NCBI GenBank assembly: GCA_035399665.1
Contig: DAOPJM010000027.1
Location: forward strand, 1 to 24,514
Reading direction: 5' to 3'
Origin: DAOPJM01 sp035399665
GTDB taxonomy: Bacteria; Bacillota; Clostridia; Christensenellales; CAG-138
Length of the DNA: 24,514 nt
Positions 1 through 7,126 of the stretch are shown in pieces; positions within the stretch are counted from its first letter, which is position 1; the number at the start of each line of letters is the position of its first letter. The notes under the pieces were generated by a model that had not been told where the DNA came from, did no database searches, and was given only the letters and a program-made list of their open reading frames with translations. Made by a program: the position numbers and the translations under genes.

Positions 1-2
1 GC

Positions 3-125
3 AAGGATATCGATAAAAGAGGGTCAAGCTTAAGTATCGACACAATCGAATTAGTTTATATTGTCATATGCATATGTTTATTGCCGATTCTTGGCAAACG
101 GCTTAAAACATCCGAATTTATCTGA
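3..125 (+). CDS. possible 3' end of a membrane protein gene (partial)
   Basis: The frame starting at base 3 stays open from the window edge to a TGA at 123-125 and encodes 40 residues. They include a hydrophobic stretch (about residues 17-31, LVYIVICICLLPILG) followed by basic residues (KRLK), as expected for a final membrane helix with a cytoplasmic tail. No start codon or family motif is visible, and the stretch is AT-richer than the genes that follow. It could equally be chance open sequence in an intergenic region. The 157 bases between this stop and the next start hold only the promoter of the next gene. Confidence 0.3.
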   Translation, partial: KDIDKRGSSLSIDTIELVYIVICICLLPILGKRLKTSEFI

Positions 126-232
126 ATGATATGATATGTATAATGTTATTGATTGCGGCTTGCAAAGCATATGGCTTTACATACTACGGCGCGAGGGCTA
201 AACAACCGATGCGCGTTCATTGCCTTTTGCTG

Positions 233-261
233 TTGCCAAAGTTACGCGCTGCGGGTATAAT
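233..261 (+). promoter_or_regulatory. sigma-A-type promoter of the fRMsr gene
   Basis: TTGCCA (233-238) and a perfect TATAAT (256-261) are separated by 17 bases. Transcription would start near 268, downstream of the in-frame ATG at 220, which therefore cannot be the start. The ATG at 283 remains, with GAGGGGG (271-277) as its ribosome binding site. Confidence 0.8.
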
Positions 262-282
262 GACAAAAACGAGGGGGTTGCT

Positions 283-732
283 ATGGACGAGAGTATTTGT
301 GAAAGACTTGCCTCACTGACGGAGGGCGAGAGCGATCTATGCGCCAACCTTGCCAACACCGCGTCGCTCATTTATACCGAGACCGACGAGCTGAACTGGG
401 CGGGGTTCTACATCATGCGCGATTCGGAGCTTGTGCTTGGGCCGTTCATGGGCAAGCCCGCGTGTGTGCGCATCAAAATGGGCAGGGGAGTATGCGGTAC
501 GGCCGCCGCAAGCGGCAGAATTTGCCGCGTTGACGACGTACACTGCTTTGAGGGGCATATAGCCTGCGATCCCGATTCCCGCTCGGAGCTTGTAATCCCC
601 ATTCGCCATGGCGGGAAAATTGTGGGCGTGCTTGACTTGGACAGCGCAAAGCCCGCAAGGTTCACATCCGAGGACGAAAAGATTTTTACAGAAGTCGTTC
701 GCGTTGTCGAAACCTTCGCTTGGGGGAATTGA
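283..732 (+). CDS. free methionine-(R)-sulfoxide reductase (GAF-domain fRMsr)
   Basis: This 149-residue protein is a single GAF domain of the fRMsr family (E. coli YebR/MsrC type), which reduces free L-methionine-(R)-sulfoxide in the cytoplasm at the expense of thioredoxin. The three family cysteines are present as C61, C71 and C95. Their spacing (10 and 24 residues) is the same as that of Cys84, Cys94 and Cys118 in the E. coli enzyme. The sequences NWAGFY (38-43), GRGVCGTAA (68-76) and VGVLDLDS (114-121) are typical of the family. The start at 283 is fixed by the promoter at 233-261 and the Shine-Dalgarno at 271-277. The gene appears monocistronic, because a strong hairpin follows 17 bases after the stop. 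All key residues are intact, so it is probably an active repair enzyme against oxidised methionine. Confidence 0.93.
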   Translation: MDESICERLASLTEGESDLCANLANTASLIYTETDELNWAGFYIMRDSELVLGPFMGKPACVRIKMGRGVCGTAAASGRICRVDDVHCFEGHIACDPDSRSELVIPIRHGGKIVGVLDLDSAKPARFTSEDEKIFTEVVRVVETFAWGN

Positions 733-748
733 CGCCAAAATGAATAAA

Positions 749-776
749 GAGGCGAGGTTGACCCACTCCTCGCCTC
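749..776 (+). terminator. hairpin after fRMsr, possible terminator
   Basis: A perfect 9-bp stem, GAGGCGAGG (749-757) with CCTCGCCTC (768-776), has a 10-base loop and lies just after the stop codon. Only a poor T-run follows (CATCTTGCC), so it may stabilise the RNA end or act as a weak intrinsic terminator. Confidence 0.5.
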
Positions 777-1005
777 CATCTTGCCGAATATGACGGCTTA
801 AAACAGAATGGCGGAATCCTCTCTGCCATGTAAATAAGACGAATTTTGATGTATGGAATTCCGATATTATCCATATGAAAAAAACAATATATTGTTGTCG
901 CGTTGCAAAGCGTACTGATGAAAAGCGCCTTGGCGCGGCACAACAAAAAGCGGAGTGGGGGCTTTGCCGCGTATAATTTTCGCGCCCACTGTAAAAGCTG
1001 AATAC

Positions 1006-2214
1006 ATGAAAATATCTTTGCGATTACGCCGATTCTCGGGCGCGGCCGCCCTGCTGCTGTGCGCCCTGCTCTTTGCCGTTTACCTCAGTCCGTCCATGCG
1101 CCACAGCCGCGCTCTGCCCGACAGCGTATGCACTTTTGACATAGAAACGGACGCGCTTGCGGGAGTATCAGGCTCCTATGATGAACGGCTGATCGAGGCT
1201 TCGGGACAGCGCGAATACACGATAAAGCTTTTCGGCTTTTTGCCCGTGCGCACGGTAGAGACTGTGGGCGAGCTGAACGAAGTCGCTTTGGGCGGCTGTG
1301 CCGTAGGCGTGATGCTTTTCACAGAGGGCGTTCAGGTCGTGGGAACCGGAACGGTTTTGACGGAGGACGGCCGTTACAGCCCCGCGTCGCAGGCGGGGCT
1401 TGCGGCGGGTGATGTGATACTCAGCGTCAACGGTTCTGCGGTCAGTGACGCCGCGCAGTTTTCCGCGCTGTGCGCCAAAGACGCCGAGCTGTCCATGAGC
1501 TGTCTTAGGGCGGGCGAGGGGTTCAACGTCACGATGCGCCCCGTGCAGGAGCTGACGAGCGGTGAGTATCGCATAGGGCTTTGGGTGCGTGACAGCACCT
1601 CGGGCATGGGTACGCTCTCCTTCTACGACCCCGACACCCGCGCATATGCCGCCTTAGGTCATTCCGTGAGCGATGTTGACACGGGGCTGACCCTGCGCCT
1701 TGGGGACGGCTACATTTCGTTTGCCACCGTGACGGGGGTGCAGAAGGGAGCATCGGGAACACCGGGCGAGCTGTACGGCCAATTCTCCAAGAGCCGCGCT
1801 GACGCCGTTGCCGCCATCGACCTAAACACCGAGTTCGGCATAGCGGGAAGGCTGAACGAGCTTCCGACGGGCGCGGTCATGGTGGTGGAGCTTGCGAAGG
1901 CGTCGCAGGTTCGTTTGGGCGACGCCGTGCTTATCGCCACAATTGAAGGAACCACGCCTGCGGCCTATTCCTGTGAGGTCATACGCGCCGACGTACAGAA
2001 CTCACCCACCACGCAGGGTCTGATGATAAGGGTTACGGATGAAACCTTGCTTGAGCTGACAGGCGGTATAGTTCAGGGTATGTCCGGAAGCCCCGTGCTG
2101 CAGGACGGCAGGCTTATCGCCGTGGTGACGCATGTGTTTGTGAACGAGCCGGAACGGGGATTTTGCGTGTACGCGGAGTGGATGTATGAGCGTCTGCTAA
2201 AGCCCTCCGCATAA
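1006..2214 (+). CDS. spoIVB: SpoIVB sporulation serine peptidase
   Basis: This 402-residue protein matches the SpoIVB family (S55 peptidase) in length and layout. The forespore-secreted protease triggers SpoIVFB-dependent pro-sigma-K processing in the mother cell. Residues about 11-27 form an N-terminal membrane anchor, residues about 95-180 form a PDZ domain (SPASQAGLAAGDVILSVNG), and the peptidase domain carries H219 (ALGHSV) and the nucleophile S360 in QGMSGSPV. D345 (VTDETLL) lies where the family has its acidic residue. I chose ATG 1006 over an upstream GTG (955) because it starts directly before the charged and hydrophobic anchor. No strong Shine-Dalgarno is visible at either. GTATG (851-855) and CATATGA (872-878), 16 bases apart, resemble a sigma-G promoter, but this is weak. 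In Bacillus spoIVB lies between recN and spo0A; neither neighbour is present here. Confidence 0.95.
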   Translation: MKISLRLRRFSGAAALLLCALLFAVYLSPSMRHSRALPDSVCTFDIETDALAGVSGSYDERLIEASGQREYTIKLFGFLPVRTVETVGELNEVALGGCAVGVMLFTEGVQVVGTGTVLTEDGRYSPASQAGLAAGDVILSVNGSAVSDAAQFSALCAKDAELSMSCLRAGEGFNVTMRPVQELTSGEYRIGLWVRDSTSGMGTLSFYDPDTRAYAALGHSVSDVDTGLTLRLGDGYISFATVTGVQKGASGTPGELYGQFSKSRADAVAAIDLNTEFGIAGRLNELPTGAVMVVELAKASQVRLGDAVLIATIEGTTPAAYSCEVIRADVQNSPTTQGLMIRVTDETLLELTGGIVQGMSGSPVLQDGRLIAVVTHVFVNEPERGFCVYAEWMYERLLKPSA

Positions 2215-2225
2215 TAATAAGCTGC

Positions 2226-2253
2226 AAAAAAAACCGGGACGCTGTGCCCCGAT
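2226..2253 (-). terminator. intrinsic terminator downstream of the solute-binding-like gene
   Basis: On the minus strand an 8-bp stem, ATCGGGGC/GTCCCGGT with two wobble pairs, closes a 5-base loop (ACAGC). It is followed directly by eight T (2226-2233). Its 3' arm is the same segment that can pair with 2324-2335, so the local hairpin and the longer stem exclude each other. Confidence 0.75.
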
Positions 2254-2342
2254 GCTAATTAGCTTTTATGGTTTTGCCGCCGTTTTCCAAGCTCGGTCGT
2301 TTGAGGATAGCTTGAAAAACTAAGCACATCGTCCCCCGACCG
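2226..2342 (-). ncRNA. candidate structured RNA with pseudoknot, ending in an intrinsic terminator
   Basis: Read on the minus strand, three nested pairings appear. P1 pairs 2324-2335 with 2236-2247 (12 positions, 11 paired, GGGACGATGTGC with GCACAGCGTCCC). P2 is a 12-position hairpin, 2309-2320 with 2282-2293, around a 15-base loop. The loop end CGACCG (2294-2299) is perfectly complementary to CGGTCG just 5' of P1 (2337-2342), which would form a pseudoknot. P1 is followed by GG and eight T (2226-2233). The single imperfect P2 position is a G-U wobble on the minus strand but a C-A mismatch on the plus strand, which favours minus. I do not recognise the family. No gene follows in this direction, so it would be a 3'-UTR element of the binding-protein gene or an sRNA derived from it. 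Confidence 0.45.
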
Positions 2343-2375
2343 CTGCTCAACATGAAAAGACAAAGATTATCGGTT

Positions 2376-3221
2376 CTATGTACCTCGGCGGATATTGCTT
2401 GCCGCTATCCATGCTTCCATGCTGCCGTCGCTCGTCCAGTCATAGATAAGCTCGTCAACCAATGAAATCAGGGTTTCGCTGCCCTTTTCGGAAGTGACGC
2501 GGTAAGCGACGACGCCCACGGACACGGGGTAAATCACAAGCCCCGTCTCAAGATGGCTCATCGCGGCGGTGTAGCTCATGCAAACCGCGTCTATCGTCCC
2601 CGCTCTCAACGCCACAAGCATGTCATAGTACGCGGCATAGGGCTTTAGAACCATGCTGTTGTCGGTGGCGCTGATATATTGCTCAAGCACGGCTTCGCAG
2701 TCGCTGTTGTACAGTACGCCTATCTCCATACCCGTCGTGGAAGCGTCGGGTGCATAGCCCATAAGCACACATTCATCGGTGAAAAAAGCCAACTCGGAAT
2801 TGATATAATCGCTGCCTGAAAGCCCGCTCTGTGAGAACATGGCAAGGTCTATTTCGTTGTCCTCAAACAGCCTGTATACGGTGTTGCGGCTGCACGGCAC
2901 AAGGATTACGGATTCGTCGTTCTCAAAGATGACCCTGCCGAGGGCGGCGGCGATATCGACCTCAAGCCCCGCCCCGTTGACGTTGAGCGCGTAGACATTC
3001 TCGTCAACGCCGATGCGAAGCATACCCTTGGAGCGCACAACGTCTATGTCGGCTGTGCTGAGAAGCGATTCGGTGGGGTTGTTTATCAGTATCATAAGCA
3101 GCACCACAACAACAAGGGCAAGCCCGACAAGTATGTACTTTATCGGGAGCTTCTCAAAGAAGGCGGGACGCGCCCTATGGCTGCGCCGCCTTGGAATCCT
3201 TTTGTTGAACCGCGTTTCCAT
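2376..3221 (-). CDS. membrane-anchored solute-binding (SBP_bac_3-like) protein
   Basis: This 281-residue protein has a short basic cytoplasmic segment (residues 1-27, rich in Arg/Lys) and one strongly hydrophobic helix (about 28-46). The extracellular part resembles periplasmic amino-acid-binding proteins of the PF00497 type. It opens with DVVRSKGMLRIGVDENVYAL and GLEVDIAAALG, and later has a conserved-looking ALRAGTIDAVCMSY. There is no lipobox cysteine, so it is anchored by the helix and not by lipid. No ABC permease or ATPase gene is nearby, so it may serve as a sensor or partner of a transporter elsewhere. I chose ATG 3221 because the promoter at 3228-3256 puts transcription start at this codon. 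The longer frame to 3278 would begin upstream of the transcript. The family assignment rests on motifs, and the ligand is unknown. Confidence 0.75.
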   Translation of the reverse strand: METRFNKRIPRRRSHRARPAFFEKLPIKYILVGLALVVVVLLMILINNPTESLLSTADIDVVRSKGMLRIGVDENVYALNVNGAGLEVDIAAALGRVIFENDESVILVPCSRNTVYRLFEDNEIDLAMFSQSGLSGSDYINSELAFFTDECVLMGYAPDASTTGMEIGVLYNSDCEAVLEQYISATDNSMVLKPYAAYYDMLVALRAGTIDAVCMSYTAAMSHLETGLVIYPVSVGVVAYRVTSEKGSETLISLVDELIYDWTSDGSMEAWIAASNIRRGT

Positions 3222-3227
3222 ATTGTG

Positions 3228-3256
3228 ATAATACACTTTTTTTGCCGTGTTGTAAA
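3228..3256 (-). promoter_or_regulatory. promoter of the solute-binding-like gene (predicted leaderless)
   Basis: On the minus strand TTTACA (3251-3256) and TATTAT (3228-3233) are 17 bases apart, each 5/6 to consensus. The -10 box ends 6 bases before the ATG at 3221, so the predicted +1 is the A of the start codon. No Shine-Dalgarno precedes the codon. Confidence 0.7.
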
Positions 3257-3278
3257 TACACGGAATTTGTGGTAACAT
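3250..3278 (+). promoter_or_regulatory. probable thpR promoter overlapping the divergent promoter
   Basis: TTGTAA (3250-3255) and TAACAT (3273-3278), each 4/6 to consensus, are 17 bases apart. A start near 3285 would leave the thpR Shine-Dalgarno (3295-3300) inside a short leader. The -35 box covers almost the same bases as the minus-strand -35 box. Confidence 0.45.
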
Positions 3279-3307
3279 TAAATATCAATCAGTTGGGGGA
3301 AACAATC

Positions 3308-3829
3308 ATGCGTCTCTTTATAGCCATACCCTTGCCGACATATATCAAGCGGCAGGTGTTCGAGGTCGAGGAGGAGCTGCGGGTCAACAGCAGCGCGGGT
3401 CGATTCGTTCCGCAGGGCAACCATCACATAACCCTGCATTTCTTCGGCGAGAGCAACGAGCTTGTCGATATAGCGGAGGCCATGCACGACGCGGTGAGGG
3501 ACGCCAAGCCCTTTCTTGTGCGCTTAGGCGGCTACGGCTGCTTTAGGACGAGCGGCGGCCGCACCTCGTTCATCTCCGTTGGGGGCGAGCTTGAGGAGCT
3601 TGTGCGCGTGTATACCACCTTGGAGGCCGCTCTTACCGAGCGCGGGTTCGTGCGTGGGCGCGGCAAGCTTGAGCCGCATATCACCTTGGGCAGGGGCGTG
3701 CAGCACCCCGACGAGCTGAAGCTGCACATACCCAACGAAGCGTTCAGAGCCGATTCCATCGTACTTTTTGAGAGCCGCTCAGAGCGAGGCGGCGTGGTCT
3801 ATGCGCCGCTGCATACCGAGAGGTTTTAA
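3308..3829 (+). CDS. thpR: RNA 2',3'-cyclic phosphodiesterase (2H/LigT family)
   Basis: This 173-residue protein is a 2H phosphoesterase of the ThpR/LigT group, which opens 2',3'-cyclic phosphates on RNA ends (or joins them in vitro) in the cytoplasm. The two family HxTx motifs are present: H40-I-T-L (in NHHITLHFFGE) and H124-I-T-L (in EPHITLGRG). The N-terminus MRLFIAIPLP and the total length are typical. The start at 3308 has GGGGGA (3295-3300) seven bases upstream; the in-frame ATG at 3242 would include sequence ahead of the conserved N-terminus. It diverges from the solute-binding-like gene and precedes addB by 69 bases, so it may be co-transcribed with the addBA operon. The physiological substrate in bacteria is not settled. 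Confidence 0.93.
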   Translation: MRLFIAIPLPTYIKRQVFEVEEELRVNSSAGRFVPQGNHHITLHFFGESNELVDIAEAMHDAVRDAKPFLVRLGGYGCFRTSGGRTSFISVGGELEELVRVYTTLEAALTERGFVRGRGKLEPHITLGRGVQHPDELKLHIPNEAFRADSIVLFESRSERGGVVYAPLHTERF

Positions 3830-3898
3830 GAAAAAGCCTGTCGGCGGCGTCTGGTAAAGCTGTTTTGGAGAGTTATTGACGAGTTTGGCGGAGGACAC

Positions 3899-6800
3899 AT
3901 GGCAAGCATAAGCGTAATTGAGGGTAGAGCGGGTTCGGGCAAGAGTCGGGAGCTGTATCGCGGGATTTGTCGCCGCATGGACGCGGGCGAACGCTGTCTG
4001 CTGCTTGTCCCCGCTCAATACAGCTACGAAGCCGAGCTGCGCCTGTGCGAGATGCACGGGGGCGTACTCGGCGCGCAGGTCTACTACCCCGAACGTCTGC
4101 TTGAGCGCGTCCTAATCGACACCGATTACGGCAAGCCCGTGATGTCGGCGCAGGGGCGGCGCATGGTGCTAAAGCGCGTCATACTGAAGTGTAAAAGCAA
4201 GCTTATCCTGTTCGGCAGGATAGCGGAGAGCCGCGGCTTTGCCGAGAGCATGGACGAGCTTATCGGCAGATTTCGCCGCCAAAGCGTGAGCTGCGACGAG
4301 CTTGAAGCCTGCGCGAACGCGTTGGACGAGGGGAGTATGCTTGCCCGGAAGCTCAGGGATATCGCCCTTTTGTACCGCGAGGGCGACAGGTATATGGACG
4401 AACAGAGCTTCGCCGCCGACCTCTACGAGGCCGCCATGCCGAGGATTGCGGACTCCTTTGTCAAGAGCTGTCATGTTTATATCGACGGCATTGAGTATGG
4501 CGGAAAGCAGAAGCTGGAGTTCATAACAAGGCTTGCGTCGTCCGCCGAAAGCCTCACAGTCGCCCTGCGAAGCGGGGGCGAGGGAGCGGCGGACGGGCGT
4601 ATGTTCAGACCCGACGCCGAGGTCAAGGAACGCCTTATGGAGACGGCAAGCCTGCTTGGAATACCGTTTTACACACAATTCATGCAGGGCAAGCCCAAGA
4701 TGCCCGAAGCGCTTGCCTACCTTGAAAGCCACCTGTATTTACCCCCTGACAGCCGCTTCCTGCCCGTGCAGAGCAACGTTGTCATTGAGGACTATCCCGA
4801 CAGAAACGCCGAGATAGCCGCCGTGGGAGATCAAATACTTGAGCTTGCCCGCAGGGGTGTGCGCTACCGAGATATAGCGGTGCTTGCGACGGATTTGGAC
4901 GCCTATGGCTTTGGCTTAAAGCGCGCCTTCGAAAAGCGAAGCATTCCCTTGTTCAGCGATTTCGTTCGCCCCGTGAAGAACCACGCCGCCGCCGAGCTGA
5001 TGACCCGCGCCGTAGGCTGCTGCGCCTCGGGCTTCTCCCCCAAGGAGGTTTTGCGCCTTGCCAAGAGCGGCTACACGGGCTGCGACGCGGGCGAGCTGGA
5101 GATATTCGAGAACTATATACTGCGCATGGGGCTGTTCGGAAGCGACATGGCAAAGCCCTTTGAGCGCGGCGAGGTTCCCAAGGAAGCGGAGCGGGTGCGC
5201 TGCGGCGTTATGGGCCCGCTGATGCGTCTCAAGGAGGGTATGTCGCAGGAATCCGCCGCCCTGAAGGTGCGGGCGTTATACGAATATTTATGCGAATTGG
5301 ACCTTTCGGGGCAGCTCAAGGCGCAGGCACAAAAGCAGCTTGCCATAGGCAGGGTCTCCGAAGCGGAGCAGTACGCACAGCTTTGGAACATCATAATGGA
5401 GCTGTTAACGCAGCTTCATGACATACTGGGCGAGAACAAGCTTGGGGTTCGCGCCTTCTTGGGCGTGCTTGAGGAGGGCATAGCGGGTTACAGCATGGGC
5501 GTACTGCCGGGTACGGCGGATCAGGTGATTTTGGGCGACCTGTATCGAACCCGCAGCGGCAGCGTCGATACCCTTTTCATACTCGGCTGCAACGAGGGAC
5601 TTTTGCCCCGCACCCACAACGACGATGAGCTAATTTGCGACGCCGAGCTGGAGCTGATGAAGCGGCAGGGGATTTCGGTGTGGGAGAACACCGAGCTTTG
5701 CAGCGCGAACGACAGGCTTGAGCTGTACAGTACGCTGTCCAAGGCGCGGCACAGGGTGATTTTCAGCTATGCCTATTCGGACGGAGGCGCGGCGCTTTCG
5801 CCCTCGTCCGTGATAGGGACGCTGTTTGAGCATTTCGTGAATATGCGTCGGGAGAGCGTGAGCGGGCTGCCGTCCTGCAAGGCGGCGGGCTTTGAACGCA
5901 TGGTGGATTTACTGCGCGCACAGAGAACGGAGAATGTGCAAAGCCCTGAGCTTGACGCGCTGAAGGAGTACTTTGGGGGGGATGAAACGTACGCCGAAAC
6001 CCTTGACAGGATACTTCAAAGGCGGGAGGAAAGGCTATCGCCTGAGCCCTTCGGAAGCGAGCTTGCGACCGCGATGTACGGCACGCGCCCTTCCATGAGC
6101 GCAAGCCGCTTGGAACAGTTCGGCGGCTGTCCGTTTTCGCAGTATTTAGCATACGGTCTTTCCGCAAGGGAGCGGCGGGAGTTTACGGAGAACCCCGCCG
6201 ACGCGGGAACCTTCCTGCATGACGCTCTTGATGCCTTCGTGAAGGAGGTTCTCCGCAGCAACACACATTGGTGCGACATAGGCGAGTCGGAGGTAGAGAG
6301 CATATTGGACACCGTGCTTCCGCCCGTGATAGCGGAGCATAACAACGGCATACTGATAAACGACGTCAGACAGCATGAAGCGCTGTTTCTAAGGCTGCGT
6401 CAGCTAAAGCGGGCCTGTCTGTCCATAGTCGAGCAGACCAACGCGGGCAGCTTTACGCCGATGGCGGGCGAATACAGCTTTGGCAGGGGTGGTGAAAAGC
6501 CGCTGACATTAAAGCTTGACAACGGCAGGCGAGTGGATCTTTACGGCAGAATTGACCGTATCGACATGGCGCCCGGCGGGGTATTCCGCATAGTGGACTA
6601 TAAGATGGGCGGCAGAAGCTTCGACCCCACGGGACTTTGGTACGGGCAGACCTTACAGCTTCCGCTGTATCTTGCCGCGGCAAGGCGTTTCGGCGAGGGT
6701 ACGGGTATGTACTATATGAGCCTTACGCCCAAGGCGAACCGCGACGCGGAGGATCCCGACATACTCCCGCTTTCGGGGCTTACGGCTTCCGACGATGAGA

Positions 6801-7126
6801 GCGTCAATGCGGCGCAGAGTCGGCTTGACGGAAGCTCCCTTGTCATCGCGGGGCTGAAGCGCAAAAAGGACGGCTCAATCAGCGGCAGCACCTTAAGGCG
6901 CAAGGAGTTGAACGACGTGGTAGACGCCGCGATTCATACGGCGGAGACAGCCGCGTCGGAAATATTCAGGGGAGAGGCCGCCATATCGCCGACGGAGAAG
7001 GCCTGCGAGTACTGCCCTTACAGCGCTGTTTGCCGCTTTGACGAGCAGCTTGAGGGATGCAAAGTACGGCATTTTGAAAAGCTGAAGCTTGATGAGCTTA
7101 TCGCGCTTGCGGGAGGTGAAAAATGA
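3899..7126 (+). CDS. addB: ATP-dependent helicase/nuclease subunit B
   Basis: This 1075-residue protein is AddB, partner of AddA in the Chi-regulated helicase-nuclease that resects double-strand breaks for RecA loading. A Walker A motif, GRAGSGKS (9-16), opens the protein. The C-terminal RecB-type nuclease has GRIDRID followed by IVDYK, with D900 and K902 as catalytic candidates. The four cysteines of the AddB 4Fe-4S cluster are present: C744 (GGCPFSQY), then C1036, C1039 and C1045 (CEYCPYSAVC), with the same 3- and 6-residue spacing as in B. subtilis AddB. Start ATG 3899 has GGAGG five to seven bases upstream (3890-3894). The stop overlaps the addA start (ATGATGA). The protein is slightly shorter than Bacillus AddB (about 1166 residues) but no key motif is missing. 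Confidence 0.97.
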   Translation: MASISVIEGRAGSGKSRELYRGICRRMDAGERCLLLVPAQYSYEAELRLCEMHGGVLGAQVYYPERLLERVLIDTDYGKPVMSAQGRRMVLKRVILKCKSKLILFGRIAESRGFAESMDELIGRFRRQSVSCDELEACANALDEGSMLARKLRDIALLYREGDRYMDEQSFAADLYEAAMPRIADSFVKSCHVYIDGIEYGGKQKLEFITRLASSAESLTVALRSGGEGAADGRMFRPDAEVKERLMETASLLGIPFYTQFMQGKPKMPEALAYLESHLYLPPDSRFLPVQSNVVIEDYPDRNAEIAAVGDQILELARRGVRYRDIAVLATDLDAYGFGLKRAFEKRSIPLFSDFVRPVKNHAAAELMTRAVGCCASGFSPKEVLRLAKSGYTGCDAGELEIFENYILRMGLFGSDMAKPFERGEVPKEAERVRCGVMGPLMRLKEGMSQESAALKVRALYEYLCELDLSGQLKAQAQKQLAIGRVSEAEQYAQLWNIIMELLTQLHDILGENKLGVRAFLGVLEEGIAGYSMGVLPGTADQVILGDLYRTRSGSVDTLFILGCNEGLLPRTHNDDELICDAELELMKRQGISVWENTELCSANDRLELYSTLSKARHRVIFSYAYSDGGAALSPSSVIGTLFEHFVNMRRESVSGLPSCKAAGFERMVDLLRAQRTENVQSPELDALKEYFGGDETYAETLDRILQRREERLSPEPFGSELATAMYGTRPSMSASRLEQFGGCPFSQYLAYGLSARERREFTENPADAGTFLHDALDAFVKEVLRSNTHWCDIGESEVESILDTVLPPVIAEHNNGILINDVRQHEALFLRLRQLKRACLSIVEQTNAGSFTPMAGEYSFGRGGEKPLTLKLDNGRRVDLYGRIDRIDMAPGGVFRIVDYKMGGRSFDPTGLWYGQTLQLPLYLAAARRFGEGTGMYYMSLTPKANRDAEDPDILPLSGLTASDDESVNAAQSRLDGSSLVIAGLKRKKDGSISGSTLRRKELNDVVDAAIHTAETAASEIFRGEAAISPTEKACEYCPYSAVCRFDEQLEGCKVRHFEKLKLDELIALAGGEK

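Noticed and set aside
220..282. Longer start for the fRMsr gene
   Set aside because: It lies upstream of the predicted transcription start (near 268), and the extra residues do not resemble the family.
131..319. 62-residue open frame near the left edge
   Set aside because: It covers the promoter and start of the fRMsr gene, has no Shine-Dalgarno and no recognisable motif.
884..895. Palindrome ACAATATATTGT upstream of spoIVB
   Set aside because: It is perfect but short and AT-rich, has no second copy in the window and no clear relation to a promoter, so chance is likely.
2226..2342. Reading the structured RNA as a riboswitch controlling a downstream gene
   Set aside because: In the minus direction only the 3' end of spoIVB follows, in antisense, so there is no gene to control. 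On the plus strand the T-run is missing and P2 has a C-A mismatch.
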